Assembly (NCBI GenBank): GCA_003164075.1
Contig: PLRZ01000170.1
Coordinates: forward strand, 1,571 to 7,522
Direction: 5' to 3'
Length of the DNA stretch: 5,952 nucleotides
Source of the DNA: Bryobacterales bacterium
GTDB lineage: Bacteria > Acidobacteriota > Terriglobia > Bryobacterales > Bryobacteraceae
In this document: positions 1 to 5,615 of the stretch, piece after piece
How the letters are laid out: each line of letters starts with the position of its first letter
How positions within the stretch are numbered: the first letter of the stretch is position 1
Notes under the pieces: model-generated
Told to the model about the DNA's origin: nothing
The model's input: the letters and a program-made list of their open reading frames with translations, nothing else
Database searches by the model: none
Translations under genes and position numbers: made by a program

Positions 1-30
1 GTCACAGGGGTCTTCTTCTTGGCGGTCGTT

Positions 31-52
31 CTTGGCGACTTGGCGAGAGATC
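31..52 (-). repeat. Left inverted arm of the GxxExxY element
   Basis: Read on the minus strand from 52 to 31 this begins gatctctcgc, then continues caagtcgccaag. It matches 230-251 on the plus strand at 21 of 22 positions. Beyond base 31 the two sides diverge, although gccaag-like units recur further out on both. Confidence 0.75.
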
Positions 53-66
53 TATACCGGATCGCA

Positions 67-231
67 GTGGGCGAGAATGCCGTGGCTCCATAGGTCGTCG
101 ACGCAGCCTTTCGCGTGCACACCAGTCTCGGTCTGGGATTGCTGGAGTCGGTCTACGAGGCGGCCTTGGCCTACGAACTGGAAAAACGCGGGCTGAGCAT
201 CACTCGCATCGTCAACGGACTCAAACAATGA
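67..231 (+). pseudogene. GxxExxY family protein, internally deleted with an in-frame stop
   Basis: A GTG at 67 opens a frame reading GENAVAP, then a TAG stop at 91-93, then VVDAAFRVHTSLGLGLLES and VYEAALAYELEKRGL. This is the N-terminal third of the GxxExxY family (PDDEXK_3 superfamily, typically 120-130 residues); the signature G-LL-E-SV-Y is at 136-156. After the family's LEKRGL segment the frame jumps, around 199-204, to ITRIVNGLKQ and a TGA at 229-231. An ending of the type GI.RIVNGL is what I recall for intact members. Roughly 70 central residues, which include the nuclease-like acidic/Lys core, are therefore missing. The remnant cannot encode the full fold. The tag may come from a one-base insertion in an ata-gtc context. 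Function of intact members is not established. Recognition of the family is confident; the exact deletion boundary is inferred. Confidence 0.8.
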
Positions 232-251
232 TCTCTCGCAAAGTCGCCAAG
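230..251 (+). repeat. Right inverted arm of the GxxExxY element
   Basis: This begins gatctctcgc and continues aaagtcgccaag, matching the left arm in inverted orientation. A further unit, gtcgccaagg, follows to about 261. On the minus strand the arm would read LATLATLREI, a meaningless peptide that produces spurious open frames here. Confidence 0.75.
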
Positions 252-282
252 GTCGCCAAGGAAACGCCCTCCGGCTCGTAAC

Positions 283-309
283 GGTTTCTTGCGTTTTGCG
301 ACAGAAACC
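283..309. repeat. Inverted repeat GGTTTCT-N13-AGAAACC
   Basis: Perfect 7-bp arms at 283-289 and 303-309 flank a 13-base spacer, just outside the right arm of the GxxExxY element. No T-run follows on either strand, so an intrinsic terminator is not supported. It may be chance or an outer part of the element. Confidence 0.35.
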
Positions 310-402
310 AGATAACATCATCAGCCGCGCGCGTTAGCAAGCGGAACCTCGCCAGGGATTTGCCGCTCGCCGGCGTATTAATGGCGGCAACACCCGCGCG
401 TC

Positions 403-432
403 GCCGCATCCTATTGAAAGGACTGATGCGGC
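403..432 (+). promoter_or_regulatory. Possible leader hairpin upstream of the secreted repeat protein
   Basis: Perfect 8-bp arms GCCGCATC (403-410) and GATGCGGC (425-432) are separated by 14 bases. An alternative fold adds TCCT/AGGA pairing inside. The element ends 32 bases before the ATG at 465, and a purine-rich GGAAGG (434-439) follows it immediately. It could be a leader hairpin or an operator; the sequence alone cannot decide which. Confidence 0.4.
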
Positions 433-464
433 CGGAAGGCCCATGAGTTGCTTCTCTCGACTAC

Positions 465-806
465 ATGCGTGTCAAGTGGTACGCCTTAGTGCTCGGGTCC
501 ATCATCGGAACGATGGCTTTATCCATGCCGGCCACCGCTCAGATTTCCATGCAGCGCCCAGGGCTAACCGGTGTTCCGGCCGGGAGAGCGCTGGCTGCCC
601 CCGCCAAGCCGGGGACGGCGTGGACGCCCGAGGAGCAAGAGCGGCTGGCGCAAATGCTGAGTCGAATGAGTCCGAAGGAGCGCAAGAAACTGGCCAAAGC
701 CTTGAAGCACATGACCCCGGCACAGCGCCTGCAGTTCCATGCAACTCTGAAGCAGCAGTTGGCGAAAATGGGACCACCGTCACAATTCGCAAAGCACCCG
801 AGGTAG
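465..806 (+). CDS. Small secreted protein with three 15-residue helical repeats (DUF3106-like)
   Basis: A 113-residue protein of unknown function. Residues 1-25 form a signal peptide: basic start (R2, K4), hydrophobic core about 5-20, and a likely cleavage after ATA before Q26. A Pro/Ala-rich linker follows. Residues 53-97 contain three tandem 15-residue units, WTPEEQERLAQMLSR, MSPKERKKLAKALKH and MTPAQRLQFHATLKQ, each starting (W/M)-(T/S)-P and predicted helical and amphipathic. This resembles the helical repeats of DUF3106-type exported proteins; I infer a periplasmic or extracytoplasmic role but no specific function. The start at 465 is the first ATG after the in-frame stop at 444-446 and gives a proper signal peptide. 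It has no close Shine-Dalgarno: GGAAGG at 434-439 is 25 bases upstream, nearer to an out-of-frame ATG at 443. A leader hairpin lies upstream. Confidence 0.72.
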   Translation: MRVKWYALVLGSIIGTMALSMPATAQISMQRPGLTGVPAGRALAAPAKPGTAWTPEEQERLAQMLSRMSPKERKKLAKALKHMTPAQRLQFHATLKQQLAKMGPPSQFAKHPR

Positions 807-1009
807 GATCAACGTACGTCTGCATAATGGTCCGGGCGGGAATAACCTCATCCACCGCGCTCAAAATAGCTGTTGGATCAGCGGGGATTTCCGTCGAGCA
901 AGTCCTGGAACTTCGCTGAACCGCGGCCGCCCGTTAAAGGTTTTGGCCTTCCTCCCGCGACACGCCGTTCCCTGACGACGGGCAACTGCGACGGCTGCCG
1001 CCAAGCTCC

Positions 1010-1753
1010 CTACCCCACTTTCCACAGAATCTGCCGCAGCATTCCCAATAGCACCGGAGCGTCGCGGCCGGCGATATCCAGCCGCCGCACCAGGCGCCGC
1101 ACTTTTTCTTCCGTCGACGCGGCAGTCACCGGGTTCACATACCCGCTCTTCCGCAGGATTTCGAGCAACAGCAGCGTGACCTGCTCGGTCTCTCCGGCCG
1201 CGGCTCGCGCGATGGTCTTCGGCGGCTTGGCGGCGGCAGCCTTGGGGTCGCGCGACAGTTCGTAGAGACATAACGCCACGGCTTGCCCCAGATTCATGGA
1301 AAGATCGCCGCCCACCGTGGGGATGCGCATCAGCCAATGGCAGTGGCTCATCTCGTCGTTGGTGAGTCCGAATTTCTCCGAGCCGAATAGCAGTGCCACC
1401 GGCGCCTGCGCCAGGGCGCGGCCAATCGACCGGGCTCCGAATTCGAGGCGGCGGAGCGGATGCTGCAACTCCCGGTGTCCCACCGAAGTGGTGCCCACCA
1501 CCAACCGGCAATCCGCCACCGCGTCCGCCACGCTGGAGTATTCCTCGGCCGCCCGCAGTAGCGGCGCGGCCCCCACCGCCGAGCGGGCCTCGCGGAAGGC
1601 AACGTCATAAGCGTTGACCACCCGCAGCCGCGAGAATCCGAAGTTCGCCATGGCGCGCGCCGACGCTCCGATATTGAGCGGATTGCGCGTGGAGACCAGA
1701 ACCACGCGGAGGTCGTCTTTGCTTTCGGCGGAGATGTCTTGATCGTAACGCAA
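1010..1753 (-). CDS. trmJ: TrmJ-type RNA 2'-O-methyltransferase (SpoU/TrmH family)
   Basis: A 247-residue SPOUT enzyme using S-adenosylmethionine. Family members of this type methylate the ribose of tRNA position 32 in the cytoplasm. The three SpoU motifs are present: motif 1 NPLNIGASARAM (24-35), motif 2 LLFGSEKFGLTNDEM (121-135) and motif 3 IPTVGGDLSMNLGQAVALCL (144-163). A C-terminal helical extension (about 188-247, LLLEILRKSGY and VRRLVRRLDIAGRDAP) is typical of the TrmJ branch rather than TrmH or RlmB. In motif 2 the usual FGRE is FGSE, so the precise substrate is uncertain. The start is a TTG at 1753; the frame is closed by a stop at 1781-1783 and no ATG or GTG lies between, while the conserved core begins at residue 15. 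A G-rich stretch just upstream could serve as a weak ribosome site. It diverges from the DUF3592 gene across 43 bases. Confidence 0.9.
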   Translation of the reverse strand: MRYDQDISAESKDDLRVVLVSTRNPLNIGASARAMANFGFSRLRVVNAYDVAFREARSAVGAAPLLRAAEEYSSVADAVADCRLVVGTTSVGHRELQHPLRRLEFGARSIGRALAQAPVALLFGSEKFGLTNDEMSHCHWLMRIPTVGGDLSMNLGQAVALCLYELSRDPKAAAAKPPKTIARAAAGETEQVTLLLLEILRKSGYVNPVTAASTEEKVRRLVRRLDIAGRDAPVLLGMLRQILWKVG

Positions 1754-1796
1754 CCCGCCCGGGCAATCTGCTACTCTGCGTTACGGGAGGCGTGAA
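1754..1796. promoter_or_regulatory. Short divergent intergenic region between trmJ-like and DUF3592 genes
   Basis: Only 43 bases separate the two divergent start codons, so any promoters must overlap each other or the coding starts. TACTCT at 1772-1777 resembles a -10 box for the plus strand, but I found no -35 box at proper spacing. This is a positional inference, not a recognised promoter. Confidence 0.3.
1785..1790 (+). promoter_or_regulatory. Ribosome binding site GGGAGG that fixes the DUF3592 start
   Basis: GGGAGG lies six bases upstream of the ATG at 1797. This supports that start over the internal Met at residue 27, which sits just before the first membrane helix. Confidence 0.7.
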
Positions 1797-2546
1797 ATGG
1801 ACCCCTCGGTCTCTTTCCCCGAAAACTGGACCGCGCCACGGGAATTGACGCGGGCGCTGCCACGGGAAACCAGCATGACCGGCCGTGCCATCGCGGTTGT
1901 CATCATGGGTGGGCTGTTCCTGCTCGGCAGCGTTCCGTTGTTCATTTTCTTCCGCGGCGAAAACGTGCGCCAGACGGCGCGGGCGGAGGCGTTACGCACC
2001 CAGAGCCTCCAGGCCACCGGCGAGATCGTCCGCCTGTGGCACAGCGACAACAAGGAGCATACGCCCATGGTGACGTATGCGTTTACCGCCAATGGGATCC
2101 GGCTGCAGGGCGACTCCAGCGTGCCGGAAAAACTCTGGGAGGGCATCCGCAAGGCCGGTTTCATGCCCATCCGCTATCTACCGTCGGACCCCAGTATCAA
2201 CCATCCGCTCGCTTGGGAGCCGTCTATCGAGCCGGCCTGGGTGCCGTTCACCCTTCCGGTGTTGCTGGCCGGAGTCGCCATCGGGCTCCTGATCCACGTC
2301 CGGCGGCAGGGCCAGGTGGCGGCGGAAGGAGTGCCCGCGGTGGGCGTAGTCAACAGATGTTTCCGCGTTAAGGGAGGGTGGGCAGTGCGCTACCAGTTCC
2401 GCATGAAAGATGGTGCCATCGCGCGCGGCTCCTCCCAGGCCGGGCACCGCCTGGAAGTGGGATCGGCCATTTGCGTCCTCTACCTCCCTCCCAATCCCCG
2501 GAGGAACCAGATGTATCCTTTACGTTTTTATCGGGTGACGCAATGA
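1797..2546 (+). CDS. DUF3592-like membrane protein with duplicated beta domain
   Basis: A 249-residue inner-membrane protein of unknown function. A 26-residue hydrophilic N-terminus is followed by TM helix 1 (about 30-52), a soluble domain (73-145), TM helix 2 (about 148-168) and a second soluble domain (181-241). The first domain, ATGEIVRL ... VTYAF..NG ... G.MPIRYLPSDPSINHP, is characteristic of DUF3592. The second repeats the same plan: AVGVVNRC ... VRYQF..KDG ... GSAICVLYLPPNPRRNQMYP. Topology prediction would place the two domains on opposite ends of the helices: one between the helices, one in the C-terminal tail. GGGAGG six bases upstream supports the ATG at 1797. Its TGA overlaps the next gene's ATG (ATGA at 2543-2546), so it is probably co-translated with the aldo/keto reductase. 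Family membership is judged from pattern, without a profile search. Confidence 0.75.
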   Translation: MDPSVSFPENWTAPRELTRALPRETSMTGRAIAVVIMGGLFLLGSVPLFIFFRGENVRQTARAEALRTQSLQATGEIVRLWHSDNKEHTPMVTYAFTANGIRLQGDSSVPEKLWEGIRKAGFMPIRYLPSDPSINHPLAWEPSIEPAWVPFTLPVLLAGVAIGLLIHVRRQGQVAAEGVPAVGVVNRCFRVKGGWAVRYQFRMKDGAIARGSSQAGHRLEVGSAICVLYLPPNPRRNQMYPLRFYRVTQ

Positions 2547-3535
2547 CTTTGCCGTTACCCACGCGTTCGCTCGGCCAGAACGGCCCGGCGGTGTTTCCCC
2601 TCTCGCTCGGATGCATGGGGATGTCCGGTATGTACGGGCAGGCGGACGAAACCGAGAGCATCGCCACCATCCATGCCGCCATCGATCGCGGTGTCACGCT
2701 GATCGACACGGGCGATTTCTACGGCATGGGTCACAACGAAATGCTGATCGGCCGGGCGCTCGAAGGGCGCCGCGACCAGGTATTGCTCTCGGTGAAATTC
2801 GGCGCCTTGCGCGGGCCCGATGGGAGTTGGCTGGGCTTCGATTCCCGTCCCGCGGCGGTGAAGAATTTCCTGGCGCACTCGCTCACCCGCCTGCGCACCG
2901 ATCATATCGATATCTACCGCCCCTCGCGCCTGGACTCGGGTGTGCCCATCGAAGAGACTATCGGCGCCATCGCCGACATGGTGAAGGCCGGCTACGTGCG
3001 GGCCATCGGACTCTCGGAAGTGGGTGTGGAGACCATCCGCCGCGCGCAAGCTGTCCACCCCATCTGCGATCTGCAGATCGAGTATTCGCTGATCAGCCGC
3101 GGTCCGGAAGCGCGCATTTTCCCGGTGTTGCGCGAGTTGGGAATCGGAGTGACGGCTTACGGAGTGCTGTCTCGCGGGCTGCTCACCGGCTCGGCGCCCG
3201 CCGGCCGGGGCGATTTGCGCGCCCACATGCCGCGTTTCGTTGGCGATAATCTGGCCAGCAACCGGAAGATCGTCGAGACGCTGAACGGTCTGGCCGCCGA
3301 AAGAGGCGTAGCGCCCGCGCAACTGGCCATCGCCTGGGTGTTGGCCAAGGATTCCGCGATTGTTCCGGTGATTGGAGCGCGCACGCGGAGGCAGCTCGAC
3401 GAATCGCTGGCGGCGCTCGACATCGCGCTGACGCCCCGGGAGATCGCCCGTCTCGAGGAGGCGATTCCAGCATCGCAAGTGGCTGGCACGCGCTATGCCG
3501 AGATGCAGATGCGGACGCTCGATAGCGAGCGGTGA
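2543..3535 (+). CDS. Aldo/keto reductase with catalytic His replaced by Ser
   Basis: A 330-residue cytoplasmic (beta/alpha)8-barrel oxidoreductase of the aldo/keto reductase family, normally NADPH-dependent; substrate unknown. Landmarks: LGCMGMSGMYG (22-32), LIDTGDFYG (53-61) with catalytic Asp55 and Tyr60, Lys85 in LLSVKFG, QIEYSLISRG (168-177), TAYGVLSRGLL (194-204), and the nucleotide-binding end VPVIGARTRRQLDESL (274-289). The fourth tetrad residue, usually His in a YxxHRxD context, is Ser128 in DIYRPSRLD (TCG at 2924-2926). From memory, a bacterial subgroup with IYRPARLD also lacks this His, so this is probably subfamily character rather than damage. The start at 2543 overlaps the stop of the DUF3592 gene as ATGA. 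An upstream in-frame extension to 2378 would overlap that gene and adds no family sequence. Confidence 0.9.
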   Translation: MTLPLPTRSLGQNGPAVFPLSLGCMGMSGMYGQADETESIATIHAAIDRGVTLIDTGDFYGMGHNEMLIGRALEGRRDQVLLSVKFGALRGPDGSWLGFDSRPAAVKNFLAHSLTRLRTDHIDIYRPSRLDSGVPIEETIGAIADMVKAGYVRAIGLSEVGVETIRRAQAVHPICDLQIEYSLISRGPEARIFPVLRELGIGVTAYGVLSRGLLTGSAPAGRGDLRAHMPRFVGDNLASNRKIVETLNGLAAERGVAPAQLAIAWVLAKDSAIVPVIGARTRRQLDESLAALDIALTPREIARLEEAIPASQVAGTRYAEMQMRTLDSER

Positions 3536-3552
3536 TCGGAATTAATTCGGTG

Positions 3553-3567
3553 GGCAGAACTCCTGCC
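3553..3567. terminator. Possible hairpin downstream of the aldo/keto reductase
   Basis: GGCAG-AACTC-CTGCC forms a 5-bp stem (6 with an outer G-T pair) starting 18 bases after the stop codon. The following ttgctctat is only moderately T-rich, so this is a weak terminator candidate. Confidence 0.3.
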
Positions 3568-3613
3568 TTGCTCTATCGACAATCTGGGGCGTGAACGAGT
3601 AGTCCGTTCGAGC

Positions 3614-3642
3614 TTTGGCGCCCGCCTCCGTCCGGGCCCAAA
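3614..3642. terminator. Bulged hairpin between convergent genes
   Basis: TTTGG, one unpaired C, and GCCC (3614-3623) pair with GGGC and CCAAA (3634-3642) around a 10-base loop, giving nine pairs with a single bulge. It lies between two convergent gene ends, where a bidirectional terminator would be expected. Neither strand has a following T-run, so termination is inferred from position only. Confidence 0.35.
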
Positions 3643-3715
3643 ACGGTCGGCCACAATCGAGGCAAACCCGGCGCGGCACTTCATAATTTCTTTATGGCCC
3701 AAGCGATTTTCTTCG

Positions 3716-3742
3716 TTGAGTGCCTGGAGTGCCTGGGCGATC
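3716..3742. repeat. Three-unit 9-nt repeat array
   Basis: The units TTGAGTGCC, TGGAGTGCC and TGGGCGATC run in tandem. The 9-nt period and ttg/tgg-g-c pattern resemble the period of the GxxExxY element's arms near the window start, but the sequences are not the same. It may be a degenerate solo arm of a related element, or chance. Confidence 0.3.
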
Positions 3743-3793
3743 CTGAAAAACACGTTCGCACGGCGACCCGAATGCTGACGAACTCTTCCATGC

Positions 3794-5224
3794 TCAGCGC
3801 GAGCCGTCACCAATCATGGAGCGCAGTTGCTCGACAACCTTGCTCAGCTCGTTGGCGTACTCGTGCATCTCATGGCCAGCCGATGCTGTCTCTTCCGCAC
3901 CCGCCGCCGATTTCTGCGTTACCTGCTGCATTTGAACGATGGTCCGGGCGATCTGCTCGATACCGCAGCTCTGCTCCTCACTCCCGGCCTTTACTTCGTC
4001 CGCGAGTATCTTAACTTTCTGGGCACCCTCGGTGATGCTCCGGATCACGGTGGAGACTTGATCGAGTTTGTTGCGGCCTTCCTTGGATTTACTGATCGAT
4101 TCTTCGATCATGTCTGTGGTATCCCGGGCGGCCTGCGCTGAGCGCTGTGCCAGATTTCGGACCTCATCCGCGACCACCGCGAATCCCATTCCGGCTTCTC
4201 CTGCGCGGGCAGCTTCCACGGCTGCATTCAAGGCCAGGATGTTGGTCTGGAATGCAATTTCATCGATCACTTTGATGATCTTACCGATCTTGTCGCTGGA
4301 GGCGTTGATCTCGCGCGTCGAGACCTGCATTTGGTCGACCGACCGGTTGGCCTCGCCGACGCCCTGGCTGGTCTGGTTCATGAGATCTGCAACGGTGCGA
4401 GAATTCTCCGCATTCCTTCGCGTCATCGCCGTGATCTCCTCTGTCGATGCTGAAGTCTCTTCCAGAGACGCGGCCTGTTCGGATGCTCCCTGCGCCAGCG
4501 ATTGGCCCGAAGAGGATACCCGGGCCGAGATCGAACGGACCTCTTCAGTGCTCTGCCGGAGAGCGTCGAAGTGCCCGCGAAGGCGCCTTACCTTCCTGGA
4601 AAGCGTCAGCACGGTCAGACCGCTCATCGCCAGGCAGGCCAGTACCAGAACGAACATTCCCAACTTGGCGCGGAATCGAATGGTCGCCGACCGGGCAAGA
4701 GCTTCTTCGTTCCAACGCACCTGCCGTTTCATCAACTCGTCCGCTGCGGTCGACATGCCGGTACCGAGCGTGACGCCCCTTCCGGAATCGATCGTTACAG
4801 CTTCCGCCGTCCGGCCCTGATCGCACAAGTCGCCGACCTCTTTGTGGTGCTGCGTATATTGCTCCAGGTTGTTTTCCAGGTCTCCGAGCAACTGCCTGCC
4901 GTCATTGGTCGTCAACAGGCTACGCATTTCAGAAATCTGCGATATAAGTTGCGAATGCGCCGTGCGGAATGCAGCCTTGGCCTTATCGACCGAAGCTTTG
5001 TCGTTAATGCTGGAGAACAGCATCACACCACGATTGGCCGTCCGTGCGGCTAAAACAGTGGCTTTTAGATCGCTAACCACCACGAGTTTCCGGCCGGTGC
5101 TCTCAATGGCAGTGGAAAGTTCGCCGCTCAAACGTTCCACTGAAATAAATGCCCAGGTCGCGATTCCTAACGCCAATCCAGTCATACCGCCGACGCTCCA
5201 AGCGATCGTCTTACCTAACGTCAT
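3794..5224 (-). CDS. Methyl-accepting chemotaxis protein with 4-helix-bundle sensor, no HAMP
   Basis: A 476-residue transmembrane chemoreceptor that would signal through CheW and CheA. TM1 is about residues 7-29, a helical periplasmic sensor (4HB_MCP-like, about 30-186) follows, then TM2 (about 187-208). The cytoplasmic coiled coil runs 209-476 with the near-invariant hairpin tip at 320-362 ([20 protein letters not shown], then [20 protein letters not shown]). Likely methylation-type patches are [13 protein letters not shown] (248-260) and, on the return arm, [12 protein letters not shown] (439-450). Only about 30 residues separate TM2 from the signalling coil, too few for a HAMP domain (about 50). 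There is no C-terminal NWETF-like CheR tether. The ATG at 5224 overlaps the TGA of the upstream small gene (ATGA); AGGGG lies 11 bases upstream, inside a small hairpin. The ligand cannot be inferred. Confidence 0.95.
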   Translation of the reverse strand: MTLGKTIAWSVGGMTGLALGIATWAFISVERLSGELSTAIESTGRKLVVVSDLKATVLAARTANRGVMLFSSINDKASVDKAKAAFRTAHSQLISQISEMRSLLTTNDGRQLLGDLENNLEQYTQHHKEVGDLCDQGRTAEAVTIDSGRGVTLGTGMSTAADELMKRQVRWNEEALARSATIRFRAKLGMFVLVLACLAMSGLTVLTLSRKVRRLRGHFDALRQSTEEVRSISARVSSSGQSLAQGASEQAASLEETSASTEEITAMTRRNAENSRTVADLMNQTSQGVGEANRSVDQMQVSTREINASSDKIGKIIKVIDEIAFQTNILALNAAVEAARAGEAGMGFAVVADEVRNLAQRSAQAARDTTDMIEESISKSKEGRNKLDQVSTVIRSITEGAQKVKILADEVKAGSEEQSCGIEQIARTIVQMQQVTQKSAAGAEETASAGHEMHEYANELSKVVEQLRSMIGDGSR

Positions 5225-5424
5225 TTTGTGTAGTACCCCTGCGTACTGCCGGGCACGTGCGCCCCACGCAGTCCTCCGACTTCTTTATCGGCGGTTGAAG
5301 TCAGTTCCTTTACTTTCCGATTGATCGAACTTTCGCATATCACGGTACCCAGCACCATCATTGTCACGATAACGGCAGCGCCAAGTCTGTCGAAGATTCG
5401 CGTTCCCGGCTTCGAGGCTTTCAC
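5221..5424 (-). CDS. Small single-helix membrane protein coupled to the chemoreceptor
   Basis: I do not recognise this gene. From a GTG at 5424 it encodes 67 residues: a basic N-terminus (K2, K5, R9, R13), one membrane helix about 13-32 ([20 protein letters not shown]) and a polar tail of about 35 residues ending GYYTK. Positive-inside reasoning puts the tail outside. AAGG lies five bases before the GTG; an ATG at 5526 is also open, but the extra 34 residues look non-coding and include a palindrome. Its TGA overlaps the chemoreceptor ATG as ATGA, which strongly suggests translational coupling and is the main reason to accept it. It could be a receptor partner, a leader whose translation sets receptor level, or a relic of a truncated receptor N-terminus. 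Confidence 0.55.
   Translation of the reverse strand: MKASKPGTRIFDRLGAAVIVTMMVLGTVICESSINRKVKELTSTADKEVGGLRGAHVPGSTQGYYTK
5232..5247 (-). promoter_or_regulatory. Hairpin over the chemoreceptor ribosome binding site
   Basis: On the minus strand AGTAC-GCAGGG-GTACT can form a 5-bp stem that places the only AGGGG upstream of the chemoreceptor start in its loop and stem. It lies inside the end of the small upstream gene, so ribosomes translating that gene would open it. Stem length is modest. Confidence 0.3.
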
Positions 5425-5444
5425 GCCGCCTTGGGGGAGACCAG

Positions 5445-5461
5445 CCTCAGAACTCCTGAGG
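5445..5461. promoter_or_regulatory. Palindrome CCTCAG-AACTC-CTGAGG upstream of the chemoreceptor pair
   Basis: Perfect 6-bp arms around a 5-base centre, ending 21 bases before the proposed GTG start at 5424. The position suits an operator or leader hairpin. The central eleven bases also occur in the hairpin at 3553-3567. Confidence 0.35.
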
Positions 5462-5615
5462 TCGTGGAATTTGCAGTGAGCCCGCAGGTGGGGCGAAATC
5501 AGGAGGTCTGAGCCTTGGCCACGCACAGGGAAAAGGGCGTCGTGGCCTCGAAGACACGGAGATCATCGAGGACCATGCCGGACCGCCCAAAGTGGTCGCC
5601 ATCGACTGGTGGTAG
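5460..5615 (+). other. Possible decayed coding fragment
   Basis: The frame 5460-5615 ends in EDTEIIEDHAGPPKVVAIDW followed by W and TAG. That stretch has a protein-like composition, but there is no ATG start, the upstream part is Gly/Ser-rich without character, and I cannot match it to a family. An AGGAGG at 5501-5506 lies eight bases before a TTG in another frame, which gives only a Ser/Arg/Pro-rich peptide. It may be a gene remnant or chance. Confidence 0.2.

Larger units (their letters stand above)
31..251. mobile_element. Inverted-repeat element carrying a decayed GxxExxY gene
   Basis: Two arms in opposite orientation enclose the GxxExxY relic. Read inward-out, the left arm (52 back to 31) and the right arm (230 to 251) match at 21 of 22 positions; the one difference is the eleventh base (C left, A right). 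The right arm continues with another 9-nt unit to about 260, giving a 9-nt periodicity (gccaaggtc-like units). The stop codon of the relic overlaps the inner end of the right arm, so gene and arms fit together tightly as one unit. The whole is about 220 bp, much shorter than an intact GxxExxY gene of about 120-130 codons with flanks would be. I infer an internally deleted, probably non-autonomous copy of a dispersed element. No target-site duplication is obvious, and no transposase is present. Confidence 0.55.

Noticed and set aside
360..381. Promoter TTGCCG ... TATTAA before the secreted protein gene
   Set aside because: The spacer is only 10 bases, too short for a standard sigma-70 promoter.
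443..919. 158-residue plus-strand frame starting next to GGAAGG
   Set aside because: It overlaps the secreted repeat protein in another frame, is rich in His/Arg/Gly without domain character, and the competing frame has a signal peptide and regular repeats.
861..1511. 216-residue minus-strand frame
   Set aside because: It is a shadow of the TrmJ-like gene in another frame, with Arg/Gly/Pro-rich low-character sequence.
2378..2542. Longer N-terminus for the aldo/keto reductase
   Set aside because: It would overlap the DUF3592 gene by about 170 bases; the ATGA overlap start at 2543 fits the family N-terminus.
2555..3478. 307-residue minus-strand frame
   Set aside because: It lies antisense to the aldo/keto reductase and has the His/Arg/Gln-rich composition typical of a GC-rich antisense frame.
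3694..4014. 106-residue plus-strand frame
   Set aside because: It runs through the 9-nt array and antisense into the chemoreceptor end, with no protein character.
4068..4820. 250-residue plus-strand frame
   Set aside because: It is antisense to the chemoreceptor coil and has no family features.
5221..5526. Small gene and chemoreceptor as one frameshifted gene
   Set aside because: The receptor has its own complete TM1 and start directly at the overlap, so no N-terminal part is missing.
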